Positions 22,389 through 34,973 of a stretch of 64,000 nucleotides of DNA are shown piece after piece. Under the pieces are notes generated by a model. That model worked only from the letters and a program-made list of their open reading frames with translations. It was not told the origin of the DNA and searched no databases. A program made the position numbers and the translations under genes. The DNA is from Cyclina sinensis (Eukaryota > Mollusca > Bivalvia > Venerida > Veneridae): contig JAAONU010000001.1 in the NCBI GenBank assembly GCA_012932295.1, positions 52,611,134 through 52,675,133 on the forward strand, written 5' to 3'. Position 1 is the first letter of the stretch. Each line of letters begins with the position of its first letter.

Positions 22389-25150
22389 TGCAATTTAGCC
22401 ACGCATCTAATTTTGAAATTTGACATGACAAAATACATTTAGTCTTTTATTTTTATTGTTTTATTTCCTTCCGTATTAATGCACAGATAAAATATATCAC
22501 AAGTACTTAAAAACTTTTATTTCCCATTTGCGAGGAGGATATTCAATAATTTATTTTTCTAAGCATTCAGGTGCTGTTATATATTTTTGAATTTATCTAT
22601 TAAAATCAAATTGCTGTTGCAATACGTCTTGCTTCTTCATAAGAGAATTGTTCAGAATATTTCATACTCTGTGTATATATTTCACAATATGAGTTACAAT
22701 ATAAATTTATATGTAAAATATATATCAACCTAAATTACTATAGACTTTATTTACTGCAAATTGCTAGTTCAGATCTGTGAGAATGTAAATAGGTGAACAA
22801 AAGCATCTTCTCGTAAATAAGAATCGTTAAATTTTTTTTGCCATGCAGATGTCATACTGTTAATTGTAACGACAAGCAAACGATTTTTACAACATTAAAC
22901 ACACATAAATAATATATCACTCACAGACATTATTGTCAACAACAAAAAATTATTTGATGACAAAAACAAAACTGTACCTTTAATTATCTAAACTAAACTA
23001 GAACGATATATTCATATAAGGAGCAAACGAAGAAAGTGATCACAATCTGTATTAGAAGTAAGTACAGAATAGTTTTAAATAAAAGAGTCAGCAACTATGG
23101 TTCTATGGAGTTTTGATATCTACGTGTTTAACAGTTTCAAAATCATTTTCAACAAAGTTCATTGGCAGAATCTGACAGAACAAATTACAACAATAACAGT
23201 AACTTTTACAGAGCTAAAATTAATTTATAACCTTTAAAAGGTGTATATTCTTTAATGACACCCATTTTCATGTATTTAGTTTTTGTTTTGTTTCGAATAT
23301 GGGTTAATGTAAAAGAAAACCCTTAGAATTTATTGACATTTTACAGTTCATTCTAAATAACAGAATACTCTTTACTTTTAATATGTCAGCAGTTACATGC
23401 TCATTCTACCATCTCTTGATAGTTAAAGTAATCCTTCTTTTAATCCAGACATAACTGAAGGATAATATACAGAATTTAGATCTGCAAATGAAACTTTTGC
23501 TTGTGCTGAAAGCACATAAAATAAAACGAAATATCTCTCGGATATATTACGCAGACTTACATGTTTTCAGATTCATCCTTAATCCTTATGCAATGCTCTT
23601 GTTAATGCATTTTAGATATACGTCAATACAGAAACTAAAAATAACCTCTTCAAGAATGATCTCATGACCTTTTGCGTTTATATGCCATTTAAAACTGATT
23701 GATAGGCAATTAAGTACACAGTATATCTTTTATTTTTCCAAATTGTTCAGAACAATTTATACGTCAAAATATTAACAGCTAATCCGCAGTCAATTTTAAG
23801 TATGTTTTGATATCTTCTCTCATAATGAAGTGATCGGAGTCAGTTGGTACCATGTTTGAAAATGTTTTTCATTAGTAGTCACTTGTGGGTGTATCTTTCG
23901 TAGTTTTCTGTCAGTAATTTATTAGGTTTTCAATACTTAAAATGATTATATGCACCATTGCTGCAAGTTGTATATGGTAATGCTATGAAAAAGCAAAGAA
24001 TTAGATATTGCCTTATAGACCCATTACATTCTTGTAGTAATTTTAGTTATACCATCTAATATATATAGTTCATGGTAAATCTGTCTCATTGCGTCTGAAA
24101 TTTGTCATAAAATAATGTGTTTCTTAAAACAGCTGAGTTAAAAGAGGTTTGGAAAAGTCTAAACGAGGCTTACATTTGAATGTTCCTTTAGATCAATACA
24201 GTACAAGAATAAGTAACTTTATGTTTTGAATTGTTAATCTTCAAGGCACAATATCGGTCATCGGAAATGAGAGAAAAATAATGTGTCGGATCTGCCTTCA
24301 GCTTATCTACTATCACTTAACAGTCTGGTGCATATTTCCTTTAAGAAACATTATTTGTCTGACATTTTTGCTTTTGAAATTCCAATGCAATATTGCGGAC
24401 AGCTCAAGGAAAACTTTATCACATTACAAATTTTTTTAAGATCAGTCTTAAAATGCAGAAGTAAACTTATTGTTTGTCTGTAATTTCTGCATTTTTGATA
24501 AGTTATTTTCTAATAATGGTACTTAGTAATGATAATCTTTTCACCTGTTGAATGATAAATGAAATATTGTCATAGCTTTTTATTGAAATGATGTCTGTGA
24601 CGGCGACGTTCATTCCAGATGATACTGGCATGCATAGTCCAACCAATTTAGTATCATCTCAACTTTCCTTAATTCGACACTCCTTTGCGATCTGTTTGTT
24701 AGTGTTTCTTTAAACTATTAAATTTGCATCCTTTAAATTATATGACGTTTGAAAAATCACTATAGCCTAAACTAAATGTTCCGAAGTATTTTGTAAAAAA
24801 AAGACGTATGCTCATTGTCATCTGACATGGCTGCATGTCTATTAAAGTCGATTTAACTGTTCATGTTAGCTTATCATAGTAAAATATGAATACTTTTCTT
24901 GGATCAGTTTTCCAAAAAAAGCCAGATGCAAATCTTTGTCCCATTATATGTAATTCTATGGTACAATTGGATGACGTTTAAAAAATTTTAAAACAAAGAT
25001 AAAGTAGTGGATGTGAATTTTGAACGCTGTAAATCAATTTGGGCATCGTTTTACGGGGAAAATGTATAGACAATTTAGCTGTAATTGCTTTTGACAATGA
25101 ATCTTATTCTAAAAGGAACGTCAGCGAATGTATCTTCGTCTTTCCTGATG
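22389..25150. other. AT-rich non-coding stretch
   Basis: No gene or element recognised. The 66-codon frame at 24283-24483 resembles nothing known to me. Confidence 0.5.
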
Positions 25151-25195
25151 TTTTTTTTTTTCTTTTTTAACATTTCATTTTCTTGATTCAATTCA

Positions 25196-25465
25196 GCTAT
25201 GAAAAGAATTCATTTTCTAATGAAGAAAAGGCAAAAAGCACATATACAATTCAGAGATTTACAAGCAAAACTTGACAAGAATGTAAATTGGTTTTTTTTT
25301 TGTTTGTTTAGAAAATATGACCAGTTGCGTAAGATGGAATGCGACGATGATGCTACGATGATTTTTTCAGATTTATATGAAAAGTCTACATGTGAAACAT
25401 TGAAAATATATAAAAAGGAAATATCTTCAAATTATAACCAGCGCTTAAAAAAAGGCCGGAAATAA
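25196..25465 (+). CDS. Possible terminal exon of an unrecognised Lys-rich protein
   Basis: An open frame of 88 codons (Met at 25199, TAA at 25463-25465). A strong acceptor-like context precedes it: a long pyrimidine tract (about 25150-25175) then TTCTTGATTCAATTCAG ending at 25195. An AATAAA overlaps the stop. The product is highly basic and charged (KKRQKAHIQFRDLQAKLDKN near the start, RLKKGRK at the end), with an acidic patch ECDDD in the middle. It matches no family I recognise. It could instead be chance in A-rich DNA or part of an unrecognised transposon. No upstream exon was identified, so the reading phase at the acceptor is unknown. Confidence 0.28.
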   Translation, partial: AMKRIHFLMKKRQKAHIQFRDLQAKLDKNVNWFFFCLFRKYDQLRKMECDDDATMIFSDLYEKSTCETLKIYKKEISSNYNQRLKKGRK

Positions 25466-28400
25466 AAAAAAATCATTTAATCCCCCACTCCCTTAATATC
25501 ATTCCAGATTGTGAAATCACTTTCCACCAATGCGCACAGCGTTTGCAAATGTATCATTGAGAACTATCTGCTACCTTTCCATACAGCTATGTAATTGAGA
25601 TTATACATTATATGCATCAGTCATTATTTTGAAGCAACAAGGGAGTTCAGAATCTTTATCAATACGGAAACTGGGTTGAATTAAAATTATAGCTTTTCAC
25701 AATTTGAAATAATTCATCATTGATTTGCATTGGTTGATTTCTTCTAATGGATAGACTACATATTTGTAGTGTAATTGTAATTACTGTTTGATTGCCGAAC
25801 TTAGGATAAAAATCTAAATTTTGCTTGACCTCTTATTTCTTCATTATCGCAGTCTGACACAAAGTCACCGAATGTATGTATTCAACAACTATAGTATATG
25901 CAGATAAAATAATCTAGGAAAAGCAGGAGTCATGAATATTTGTCTTAAGTGATATTTTACTTAAAAACATGAATAAATTAACAATTTGAAAGAAAATTAT
26001 ATAAATATCTAGATTATATTTTGTTCCAAATCTAGAATGTCAGCTCTGGTTTTCAACGCAATAATGTCTGTTGCTGTATGATGTCTGATGATATTTTTCA
26101 ATGCCAAAACAGAAAATGTCAGTTTGTAGTGAAATTAATATTGTTATATTCGTAAACTTGACTTAGCCCACAGGAAACTGAAAACAGAAATACTTTAGAA
26201 CTATTCACATGTTACCGATTTATCAAATATATGAGTCAAACACTTGTTTCCGCTCTCTCAACATTATTTAAGCCTTTATTTATACTTTCGCATCTTGGAA
26301 ATGTCGAATAAGCCATCCAGTGCTAAAGCCAGTTCCCTTATCAAACACGTTTTACTCACCTTGAACTACATAATATAAACATAACAAGCTTCAAACTCTT
26401 GAAAGAATTATAGATTTAGATGAAGCTTGGTAGTTCTTATGAGAATAAATTAGTTGTAGAAACGTTTAAAAATACAATCTCATAACAGAATTATATTATT
26501 GACTAGGTAAGTATTTTCACACGCTGTCTAGAGAGAACAATCAGAATTATTTTTTTCTAAGCTATCGCAAATGCAGCTTCAAAATGAATAAACACAGTAA
26601 TTCACATTTGCACTTCAATAAATCGCGATGCGTTTCTGGCACTTACAACATGTAGGATATTAGAAAAGTATGTTAAAGCCATCGTCTAAGATGCTAGCAA
26701 AAGCTAGAACGTTGTATGTTAAAGAGCGTCTTTAAATTAATTTACTTAAATGTTTTGACTGACGCTTTTAGTATCGGGTTGATATTGACGTGTATTTCAT
26801 AGTAGTGGTGTACGTTGAATATGTATAGCCTTAACACTTTCCAGTTACCTGCTATTTGCTTAGGTGTCAGTATTAGTCAATCATTAAGCGAAATCAAAAC
26901 AAAAATACAATAAAACGAAACATAACAGTTAGAAACATTAAAATATACATGTTGAGAATTGCAACTGAAGGTTTAAATGCACTAAAACACACATTTAAAA
27001 TGGCCGCAATTTCAAGCTGTTAAACTTGTTCTCTTTTTCGATATTTCGAGACGTTGTATCTCTTATTTCATATCTTTGTATCTAAATAAATAAAAAAAAG
27101 ATAGGAAAAATTGACTAGAACTGCTGTAACCTCGAGCTTATTATGCCAATACGAAACTTAAAAACAATATTCTGTCAAGAATATATGTATAGAATTCATT
27201 TTCTACAACGATGTACATAGGGGGAAATATCAAATTTTATAGTTTGTAACGTATCATAAAAAGTACGCATTTTGTATTTCATTGTCAGTGTTGTCGCTAA
27301 AATCTTTCGTTTATCACATACATTTATGTAGTAGAAATATAATGTATCTTTTAGTCATTAAGATGTTACAGCAAATGGCTTCTCTTAGATTTCAAAATAT
27401 TTCTCTGCCGTTACAACTCGAGCTTTCGAATAAGTACAGAAGCTAACTCGACATTTGCTGATACTAAATACTGTTGATGAAAGTGAAAAGAAAAACTATG
27501 AAAAACACTTTTTATTAAACTAATACAGATCTTAAGAAATAAGTCACCGCGTCTTCTGAGAAAAAAGTAGACTTGATCTGTTTAAACAACACTTTCTTGA
27601 TCCGTAAATGAGACAGCAAATAACATAATGTATCTGCGTTGTTTGTAATACATAAAACAATAAAGATATTCATTGATATATTATAAAAGCTATCTTTTTT
27701 CTAGATTTTAATAGCACAGGCTGTAGCATTAGCTTCCGTTGTATCTGTGAATTGCTATCTTTTTATACAGTTTAATATCTCAAGGAAGATCGTTTGTTTA
27801 ATCGTAACAAAGAAACTCTGCATTAAAAGATAGGCATGACTCGCTTACCATATCAATAAAATTTCAATAGTCTAGTATGATTACCGGTTTGTAGTCTCTC
27901 CAGATATACAGTTCTGATAAACTGCTCGTTTCTATCTATAAATCAACAATAAACTGATACGTAAACTATGTCCTGTCGTTGAACTTGTATATTTATCAGT
28001 CTCTTAATTGCCTGGGAACATTCTTCCGCAAGGCAATCTTATTGCAATAGTTTAAAACATGGCTTCCTCGAACAACGAATAGTTAAACGATAATTTAAAT
28101 GTCAACAGCTATTTCGTACAAGTCCATTTTTCTATTTAATTTTGACTTTTTTTAAGCTGTAAATCGTAATTTCGTAAATCTATTTGACAAAAGAAGCATA
28201 TGTATTAATGCAACCAGCGCTTATGCATTTTATATAATTTAGTATACAGAAAGTGAAAAACTTCCAGGCTTTGTCTATCTAAATTTTCTTGTCTTTTTAG
28301 CGGGTATTGCGAAGATCATTGTCAGGGACATACAGTCAGATAGTTTACAAAATAAAAAACTTTGCTGTCAGTAAATACCATCTCTTAGAGGTTGATTTAT

Positions 28401-29176
28401 ATGCTCTGATATGCTACCATACTACTTAAAACACTGAAGTATAAAGTTTGAGTATAACTTGTCCTTCCTATTTTCCTAAATACATAATATAAACTTCTCT
28501 TTATCTTATCATTGCCGACTTTTACTTGTTTCAACTACATTGTATTTATGTGCGTTCATGCATCTGTCCATCTGACGTTCCCGGATCATTTTATACATTG
28601 TTTGAAGAAACCGATTTGAATTATGTTCGGAGTATTGGTCGATGATTCATCAGAAGTCCGCTTTGTCAATGTATGTGGAACCTAGAGTATAAATAAAACA
28701 AATCAAATTTTACTCTTTTGCATTTTCTGCCTGACTTTTCCCAAACCATGTATTTATTTTGTATAATATCATGTATATTATCCTTGAAAGTTTCTGTATT
28801 GATTTTGACTAAATGCTGTTTTCAAAGATTCGCAAAGACAGCTGTTTTCACATTTTCTTCATAGAAAATACACATAGGCGCAATTGTCACCTCAGACAGA
28901 CATACATTTCACTTATTTAATAATGAATGCAACAGCCGTCTGAGATACTGAATAACAAAAATGGAGTAAAAATGTTATTTTAAAGTGCGAAAGTATGGAA
29001 CGTACATTTATAAAAAGGTGGTTTTCTTACCAGAAGTCCTTTACACTTTGGATGCTGAAAATGTAAAGGTAAACGATAAATTAAACCTGTAAAATTGAAG
29101 AAAATACTCTGGAAACGTCTTCTATGCAGTTTATTTATTTTTTTTGTGATTTTTATTAGCTTGACTTTTTCGAAGA
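25466..29176. other. AT-rich non-coding stretch
   Basis: No gene, RNA gene or mobile element recognised in 3.7 kb. Confidence 0.5.
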
Positions 29177-29508
29177 AAACAAGAGCTTTTGTTACAGTCA
29201 TGGTGTCGTTGCCGTTGCTGTTTCCGTCAGAAAACTTTAACATTGACCATAACTTTTTTTATTTCTTAATGAATTGTCTTCATACTTGGACACAATAACC
29301 CTTTGGACAAGACCTTCAAGTAGACAAGACTGAACTTGACCATGGCTCATAAATGACCTTCACCTTCAAGGTCAAATTATTGAATTTTGCTAAAATCGGC
29401 CATAAATTTGTTATTTCACATCCCTTCACCACATTGTGCTTCTTATGTGTTTGCCTTTGGAAACAGGAAAAGGTCGAGCGTCGCCCCCGCTTGCGGTTGC
29501 TCTTGTTT
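29177..29508. mobile_element. Small MITE-like element with 10-bp inverted ends
   Basis: AAACAAGAGC (29177-29186) and GCTCTTGTTT (29499-29508) form a perfect 10-base terminal inverted repeat around 322 bases. The interior includes TGACCTTCACCTTCAAGGTC and two CCATAA blocks about 156 bases apart, giving it the look of a two-unit repeat. It is GC-richer at its ends (GTCGCCCCCGCTTGCGG). No coding capacity; the short frames across it are not credible. No target duplication seen. Confidence 0.5.
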
Positions 29509-29935
29509 AGTTTTTAAAAATATTTATGATAGAAAAGCCAGAGGCATCATTTTGTGAACCCTTAAGCACCATGGAATGTAACTAAGAGACCGACTATGTT
29601 TATCACTCTGCTACAGTTCTCTCATACATGGTTTTCCAGATCACGCATGGTGGTAACGTTGATGAATCACGTAGAAAAAGTTTACTCTGTAAAAGTGGTA
29701 AAAAAAGTATTATTATGACTGTACCTTCTGATCTGCATAATATTCATTAGCTTTAAAATATATACGTCTACGTATTTGTGCTTGGAATCAATTTTACATA
29801 GTAATTAACTAGAATGCCCATGGACAGCATGTCGAGTCCGCCAATAGAAAACCGCATATGGGGATTGGACAGTAAAATGGAAACTGTAAGAAGATGATGA
29901 TGGAAGGACTAGCCAGGCTTATATGATGTCTCTTT
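29509..29935. other. Short spacer, nothing recognised
   Basis: Non-coding sequence between the small inverted-repeat element and the 166-bp tandem repeat. Confidence 0.5.
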
Positions 29936-30435
29936 CAGGGAGCATCGCACATATATCACGGTATTTTCAAATTCTTCCATGGATGGAGAAGTAAAGGCCC
30001 AGACAATGTTTATCATCAACATTTGGTACCTTTAAGCTGTCACTATGACCTTGACCTCTGAGCTAGGAATCTGGGTCTTGCATGCGACACAGCATCTTAT
30101 CAAGATGAGCAAATGTGCTAAGGAATTTTAACATCCTTTCATGCAGGGAGAAGTTATGGCACGGACAAGGTCTATCATCAAATTTTTGGACCTTTGACCT
30201 GGCACTGTAACGTGACCTTGACATTTGAGCTGGGAACTTGGGTCTTGCACACGACTCACCGTCTCATCAAGGAGATCAAATTTGCCAAGTTATTTCAAAA
30301 TCTTTCCATGCACAGAGAAGTTATGGCCCGGACAAGGCAATCTGGACGGACAATCGCACGCACGTACATACACCGAACTGCGGTACCAAATGCGACGACT
30401 ATGTCGAGCTATCCGCTACAGGGCTCAACAAAAAT
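29936..30435. repeat. 166-bp tandem repeat, about 2.3 copies
   Basis: The block GAGAAGTAAAGGCCCAGACA / GAGAAGTTATGGCACGGACA / GAGAAGTTATGGCCCGGACA recurs near 29980, 30146 and 30312, and GACCTTGACCTCTGAGC / GACCTTGACATTTGAGC at 30047 and 30213; both give a period of 166. The last unit is followed by GGACGGACAATCGCACGCAC and a tail ending GGGCTCAACAAAAATG. Several overlapping short plus-strand frames cross the third unit; they are by-products of the repeat, not genes. Confidence 0.85.
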
Positions 30436-32832
30436 GAAACGTGCGGATATATTGGTGCGATAATAACATGATCTGCTTACACATACAAAAATTAAAACTA
30501 CTTTTATCTAGATTAACTTTTTCTCTCATGAACTTAACAATCAATAGGAATTGTATGTGCTCTGGCAATGAACTGATTTGTGTTTTCCGGTGTTCCATCA
30601 AGAAGTTGCACGAGTTTCGTTTTTTCATTTAAATATTCGAGCGTGAAGTTAAAAGTGTTACCACCATCAGCGTAATGTTTACGGAAAAAGCTTAAGGCTT
30701 TTATTTTTATAAGACAACAAAGTTCCTGGGAAAAATTGATCCACCTTATATCGTCTAAAGTAAATAAAAGGACAGGTCAATGACTGTTTTCATGCGTTAT
30801 AAACAATATTGTTCCAATAATGTCAGCAACAATAATGTCAGATATTGCTATGTTTTCATCACGCTGAACGTGACCAGCATAATTGCAAAATATATTCGCT
30901 ATCGGTCGAAACAAGGCCTTATAATGTCTTTTTCTGCTGAAGCGTGGTCCATAAGACGTTTGCAGTATCACATGTGTACAACTGTATACATGATAAACAA
31001 GAGTAAAAAGATGCGTTGTGGATAATTCCCGACGATATCATAAACAGAGGTACAACGAACGAAATTAACGGGAGGTATGAAAATTATATTATTACGAATC
31101 GACATGTTAATTGCTAACTTTTAATTAATATACAAGTTCCTTTCGCTTTCGATAGGTGTCTAATATTATGCCATGGCATAAAAATGACAGACTCACAGAA
31201 AAAGAAACAAAAAATAAAATAAAACGCTTTCTTGGAAGATTTTAACGAAAATAGCCCTTAAATAATTTTAGAACAGTCTTAATGCAAAGCGGACATGTTC
31301 TTAATAACTTGTCAAAAGATCTATTGTTAAACATATTTACATTTATACCTTCTGACAGCAGAAAATTAGCATTGGCGCCAGTGCTTCAGTGCATGATATG
31401 CTTTCTTTGACAAGAAACATATCCCTATGGTATTGACAGGCAAGTCAAGGTGGCTTAAATAGTTCAATTATGGAAATAGGGAATTTCTTATTTATAGATA
31501 GGTATTTTCCATTATACACAGATGAATATCTTAACTTTCTGTAGGATATATTAAATCTCTCAATTGTTTTATTTAAAGTGTTTGAATGATCAGATCTGAT
31601 AAAACTGCTTGTGGAGTTTAAATGCAGAACTGATATATTTCTTAATATGAGACAGACAGAAGACACACTAGAAAGAACAAGTGTCTTCCAGGTTAAATAA
31701 TAATATATTAAATGAAGAAAAAAATAGAGAAATAGAAAAATCTAAAATGTAAATGAAAAAAATGTATAAGTAACAGTTAAATATGTTGTTAATTGAAGCG
31801 TAAAAACAAATAAAAGATATATTTGACATTACAGATCTGTTCATATATCTTTATTTTTCTACATACACAACCATATTGTAAACGGGAAGTCAAGAAAACC
31901 ATAAGGCTTTGATCAAGGTACGTTTAGTTGGTTATTTAACAACAAAATTAAAACATAAATTATCCAGATTAAAAGTGACTTATTCGAAACAAAATTAAAG
32001 CACAAAAACATCTAAATAACAAAACTCATTAACATTTGGTTAAATACAACAAAGCAGTGTTGGTATATTTTCTTATTATAACTGAATCGATTTTTGTTTG
32101 TTCAAATACAAAAGAAAAAAATTTCTGAGAATGTAACAGGGATAGAATGTTCAACGTAACTTTACTTGCAGACAAATCTTAAAATGCCAACATGATGTGA
32201 CGAATTAATAAAAAAAAATTTTTATTTACATTTTACTAGTAAATAAATATGTTAAGCAAATGGACTGAATGTCATCTCATGTTTTATCACATAAACTGCA
32301 TGTATGAATAATTTACATGTAAAATTATTTATTTCGTGTATGTTAATATACGTTTTATACTACTAATTTCTCCTTTATTCCTCTAAATCACTGGAATATT
32401 TCGATATAAGGTAAATTCTGATTGGAGAAACTGATTGATGGGAAACCTTTGTCACGTCAGACATTGCTAGTGGGAGACTTATTCAAGAGAAACATCCAGA
32501 CGAATGAACATCCTCAGACGATGGCATACAATCATTATCATGTATGTCCTTAGTGTAATACATTTGTCTCATTTTGCAACTTATCAACTCAAGTTTCTTT
32601 TCAGCAAGAATTTATGAAGCGCAGAAAATTGAAAGAAACTGGTATGAAATTTGTTATTTGAATAGAACTTATTTTATGACTGCCAAAAATTGAATACATT
32701 TATCAGTCTAGAATATCTAAAGAATATATGGAGTTCATTTTCGAAAAAGGCAGTCAAGATATTGACTGTATAAGTATACTAGGGCATGGACATAGAGAAA
32801 ATCATGGAATATTTTATGTTTCTTCTAAAGAC
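30436..32832. other. AT-rich non-coding stretch
   Basis: No gene or element recognised. The frames at 30777-31025 on both strands overlap each other and resemble nothing known to me. Confidence 0.5.
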
Positions 32833-33041
32833 ATTTTAGAGGAGGAACAGTGATTAGAGTGCCTGACTCCCGATCCGGAGGTCGCTGGTTCGAATCCCAC
32901 CAGAGATGAGAGTTAGTGACATGCCGCATTCCTCACTTTAGGCGCTAGTACTAGTTTGAACCCAGGAAGCAGTCATTGCGAGATTAGTATAAGTTGCAAA
33001 AACTTCCTTCCCAATCGATATAGAATAAATTAAAGTTTAAA
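32833..33041 (+). mobile_element. tRNA-derived SINE
   Basis: The head contains a pol III-type promoter: an A-box-like ACAGTGATTAGAGTGCCTGA (about 32848-32867) and a perfect B box GGTTCGAATCC (32887-32897), in a tRNA-like arrangement CCCGATCCGGAGGTCGCTGG ahead of it. A non-tRNA body follows, with an AT-rich end. CTAAAGAC occurs immediately before (32825-32832) and after (33042-33049) and is a candidate 8-base target-site duplication. It resembles tRNA-headed SINEs known from bivalves such as RUDI, but the family name is recollection, not a comparison. It is not a tRNA gene: the stems do not close. Confidence 0.7.
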
Positions 33042-34701
33042 CTAAAGACGTATTCTACATTCATCATTTTCTCCCTATCGGCATTCCATGAAGGTAACTG
33101 ATACAATGGTGTCATAAAGTTAAACATTTAGAGGTTAAGACTAAGGTTAAAATTTTATTTCAAAAGGCCTTTTTATGAACAGATTAAAGATAAGTTCTCT
33201 TTCCCGTATAGGAGGTTTTAAAATCTTGAAGCGATTTTTAGGGAAGCGGCGTAAGAAGTGATTTCATAAATAGAACATTTTACTGGACTTAAACCGGCGT
33301 ATCGTTTTCTACAATGTACAGTTCATTTATGTATTATAATAAGTACAATTTTAATTCTTTTATTATAAATTCCTTCTGATGTGCCACTTTTTGCATGCTT
33401 GACAAATAAATAATACTGATTTTATAATATTTAGAGCACTGAAATTTATTAACATTGACGAAATGCCAGATCATGCATTACTTTTTTTATTAAATCTATA
33501 TAATTTATTATGTCATTTCTTAGAGCATTAACAAAAAACTCATTAAAACATTTTGATAAGCTACAAATACAGTGTTTTTGAAACTTAAATATAAAACTGA
33601 CACGAAAATTATGTATTTGTTTATGTCAGGTTGTCCAGTTTAAGAGTTTCAGATTTTAAAGGAATTAAGCAAGTTTCATTTTAAAACATATGCAATATTA
33701 TTTTTATCACTCTGTTAAAGTAAATAATAACATATGCTTATTTTAACTCTCTATTCAACTAACCAAGGCGAACTAGTGTGTATAAAATATAGTGACTGTG
33801 ACACGTTTTATAAAATTGAAAAGCTGCTACAAGACATGATATAACTAAGTTTCAAATGAAGGAATTATAGAGTGTACTACACTAGACAAAATCAGGAAAA
33901 AGTTCTGGCACCATAAACAGATGGATGTTGTTGGGCATGATCACTTTTTTATACGCCAAAAGAAGAGTAGAAAAGTGAGTTGTTTAATAAATGTACACAC
34001 GTTTAGTATCACTGCGTTCGTGTACATGATATGAAATTACAACGAAGCATTTCAACTCATAAAACTATGCACTTATTAAACGTAAAGCTTCGATGTTATG
34101 AAATACGTTAAGGGTATCGCTTTCCAAATGTCTTAATATCGCCAAGAGATAGATGAAACATAGGTACGTCTAAATTTTCATATACATGTATGTTTTTTAC
34201 TTATGCTTTTTATTTATTGATTTATATTTCTATCATCATATCGAAAACTGCAGCAATATATTTTATCAGTGATATTCATATGTAACATATTTGAAATTCA
34301 GTTGTATCCGGTTTTGATAATCCGTTTCTACTGTCTTTTGACTTGCTTTTTAGAAGCACAACAGGAAATGTTAGTAAAAAAATCCACAAAGAAAACATTT
34401 TGAGGGAAACGAATAATCACTTTTAACTTATGAAACTCCGTTTAGTACCAGAAGAACACCAAGGCGGAAAAGCGTTTATACTGAAAAAAATCTGATTTAA
34501 CATTTATCATAAGATGCAGATTCTAAGAAAATTGATTGATGTATACGTTTGTTATAATGCAGAAAAGCCTTTATATTTTCAGATTACTTTGTTTTACATT
34601 AATCAAAAGGCATTGTATTAAAAATTATTGATATCTACTCACCAAAACCGATTTCTAATGCAGAAAAGCAATTGATATTTTCATTTGAAACTTGTCTTGC
34701 C
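33042..34701. other. AT-rich non-coding stretch
   Basis: No gene or element recognised. Confidence 0.5.
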
Positions 34702-34973
34702 TGAAAATGCAAAATTGTCCAAAAGACACAGTATTCACTAGAAGACAGGTTTTCACTGGAAGACAGTTTCGCCAGAGGATACAGTATTTACCGAAAGACA
34801 GTATTCCCCAAAGGACACAGTATTCGCTCAAGGACGCAGTTTTCACTGGAAATACATTCTGCATTCACAGAAGACAAAGTGCTCTCCTGATGACACAATA
34901 TTCTCCAGACGACGCAGTCTTCTCCAAACAACATTGTATCTACCAGACGACGCGATATTTTTTAGAAGACAGG
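34702..34973. repeat. Degenerate 19-bp minisatellite, about 14 copies
   Basis: Units of 17-21 bases around the pattern AGACACAGTATTCTCCAG: for example AGACACAGTATTCACTAG, AGGACACAGTATTCGCTCA, TGACACAATATTCTCCAG, CGACGCAGTCTTCTCCAA. The spacing stays close to 19. The repeat creates opposite short open frames with repeated CVLW and FTG motifs, which are not genes. Confidence 0.85.

Noticed and set aside
29811..29890. A short frame starting MPMDSMSSPPIENRIWGLDS that recalls a LINE ORF1 start
   Set aside because: Too short (about 25 codons) and followed by stops with no further conserved block.
31166..31180. Short palindrome TATGCCATGGCATA
   Set aside because: A 14-base palindrome is expected by chance in a window this size and nothing around it suggests function.
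32840..32915. A tRNA gene at the SINE head
   Set aside because: The A and B boxes are present but acceptor and anticodon stems do not close, and a SINE body follows.
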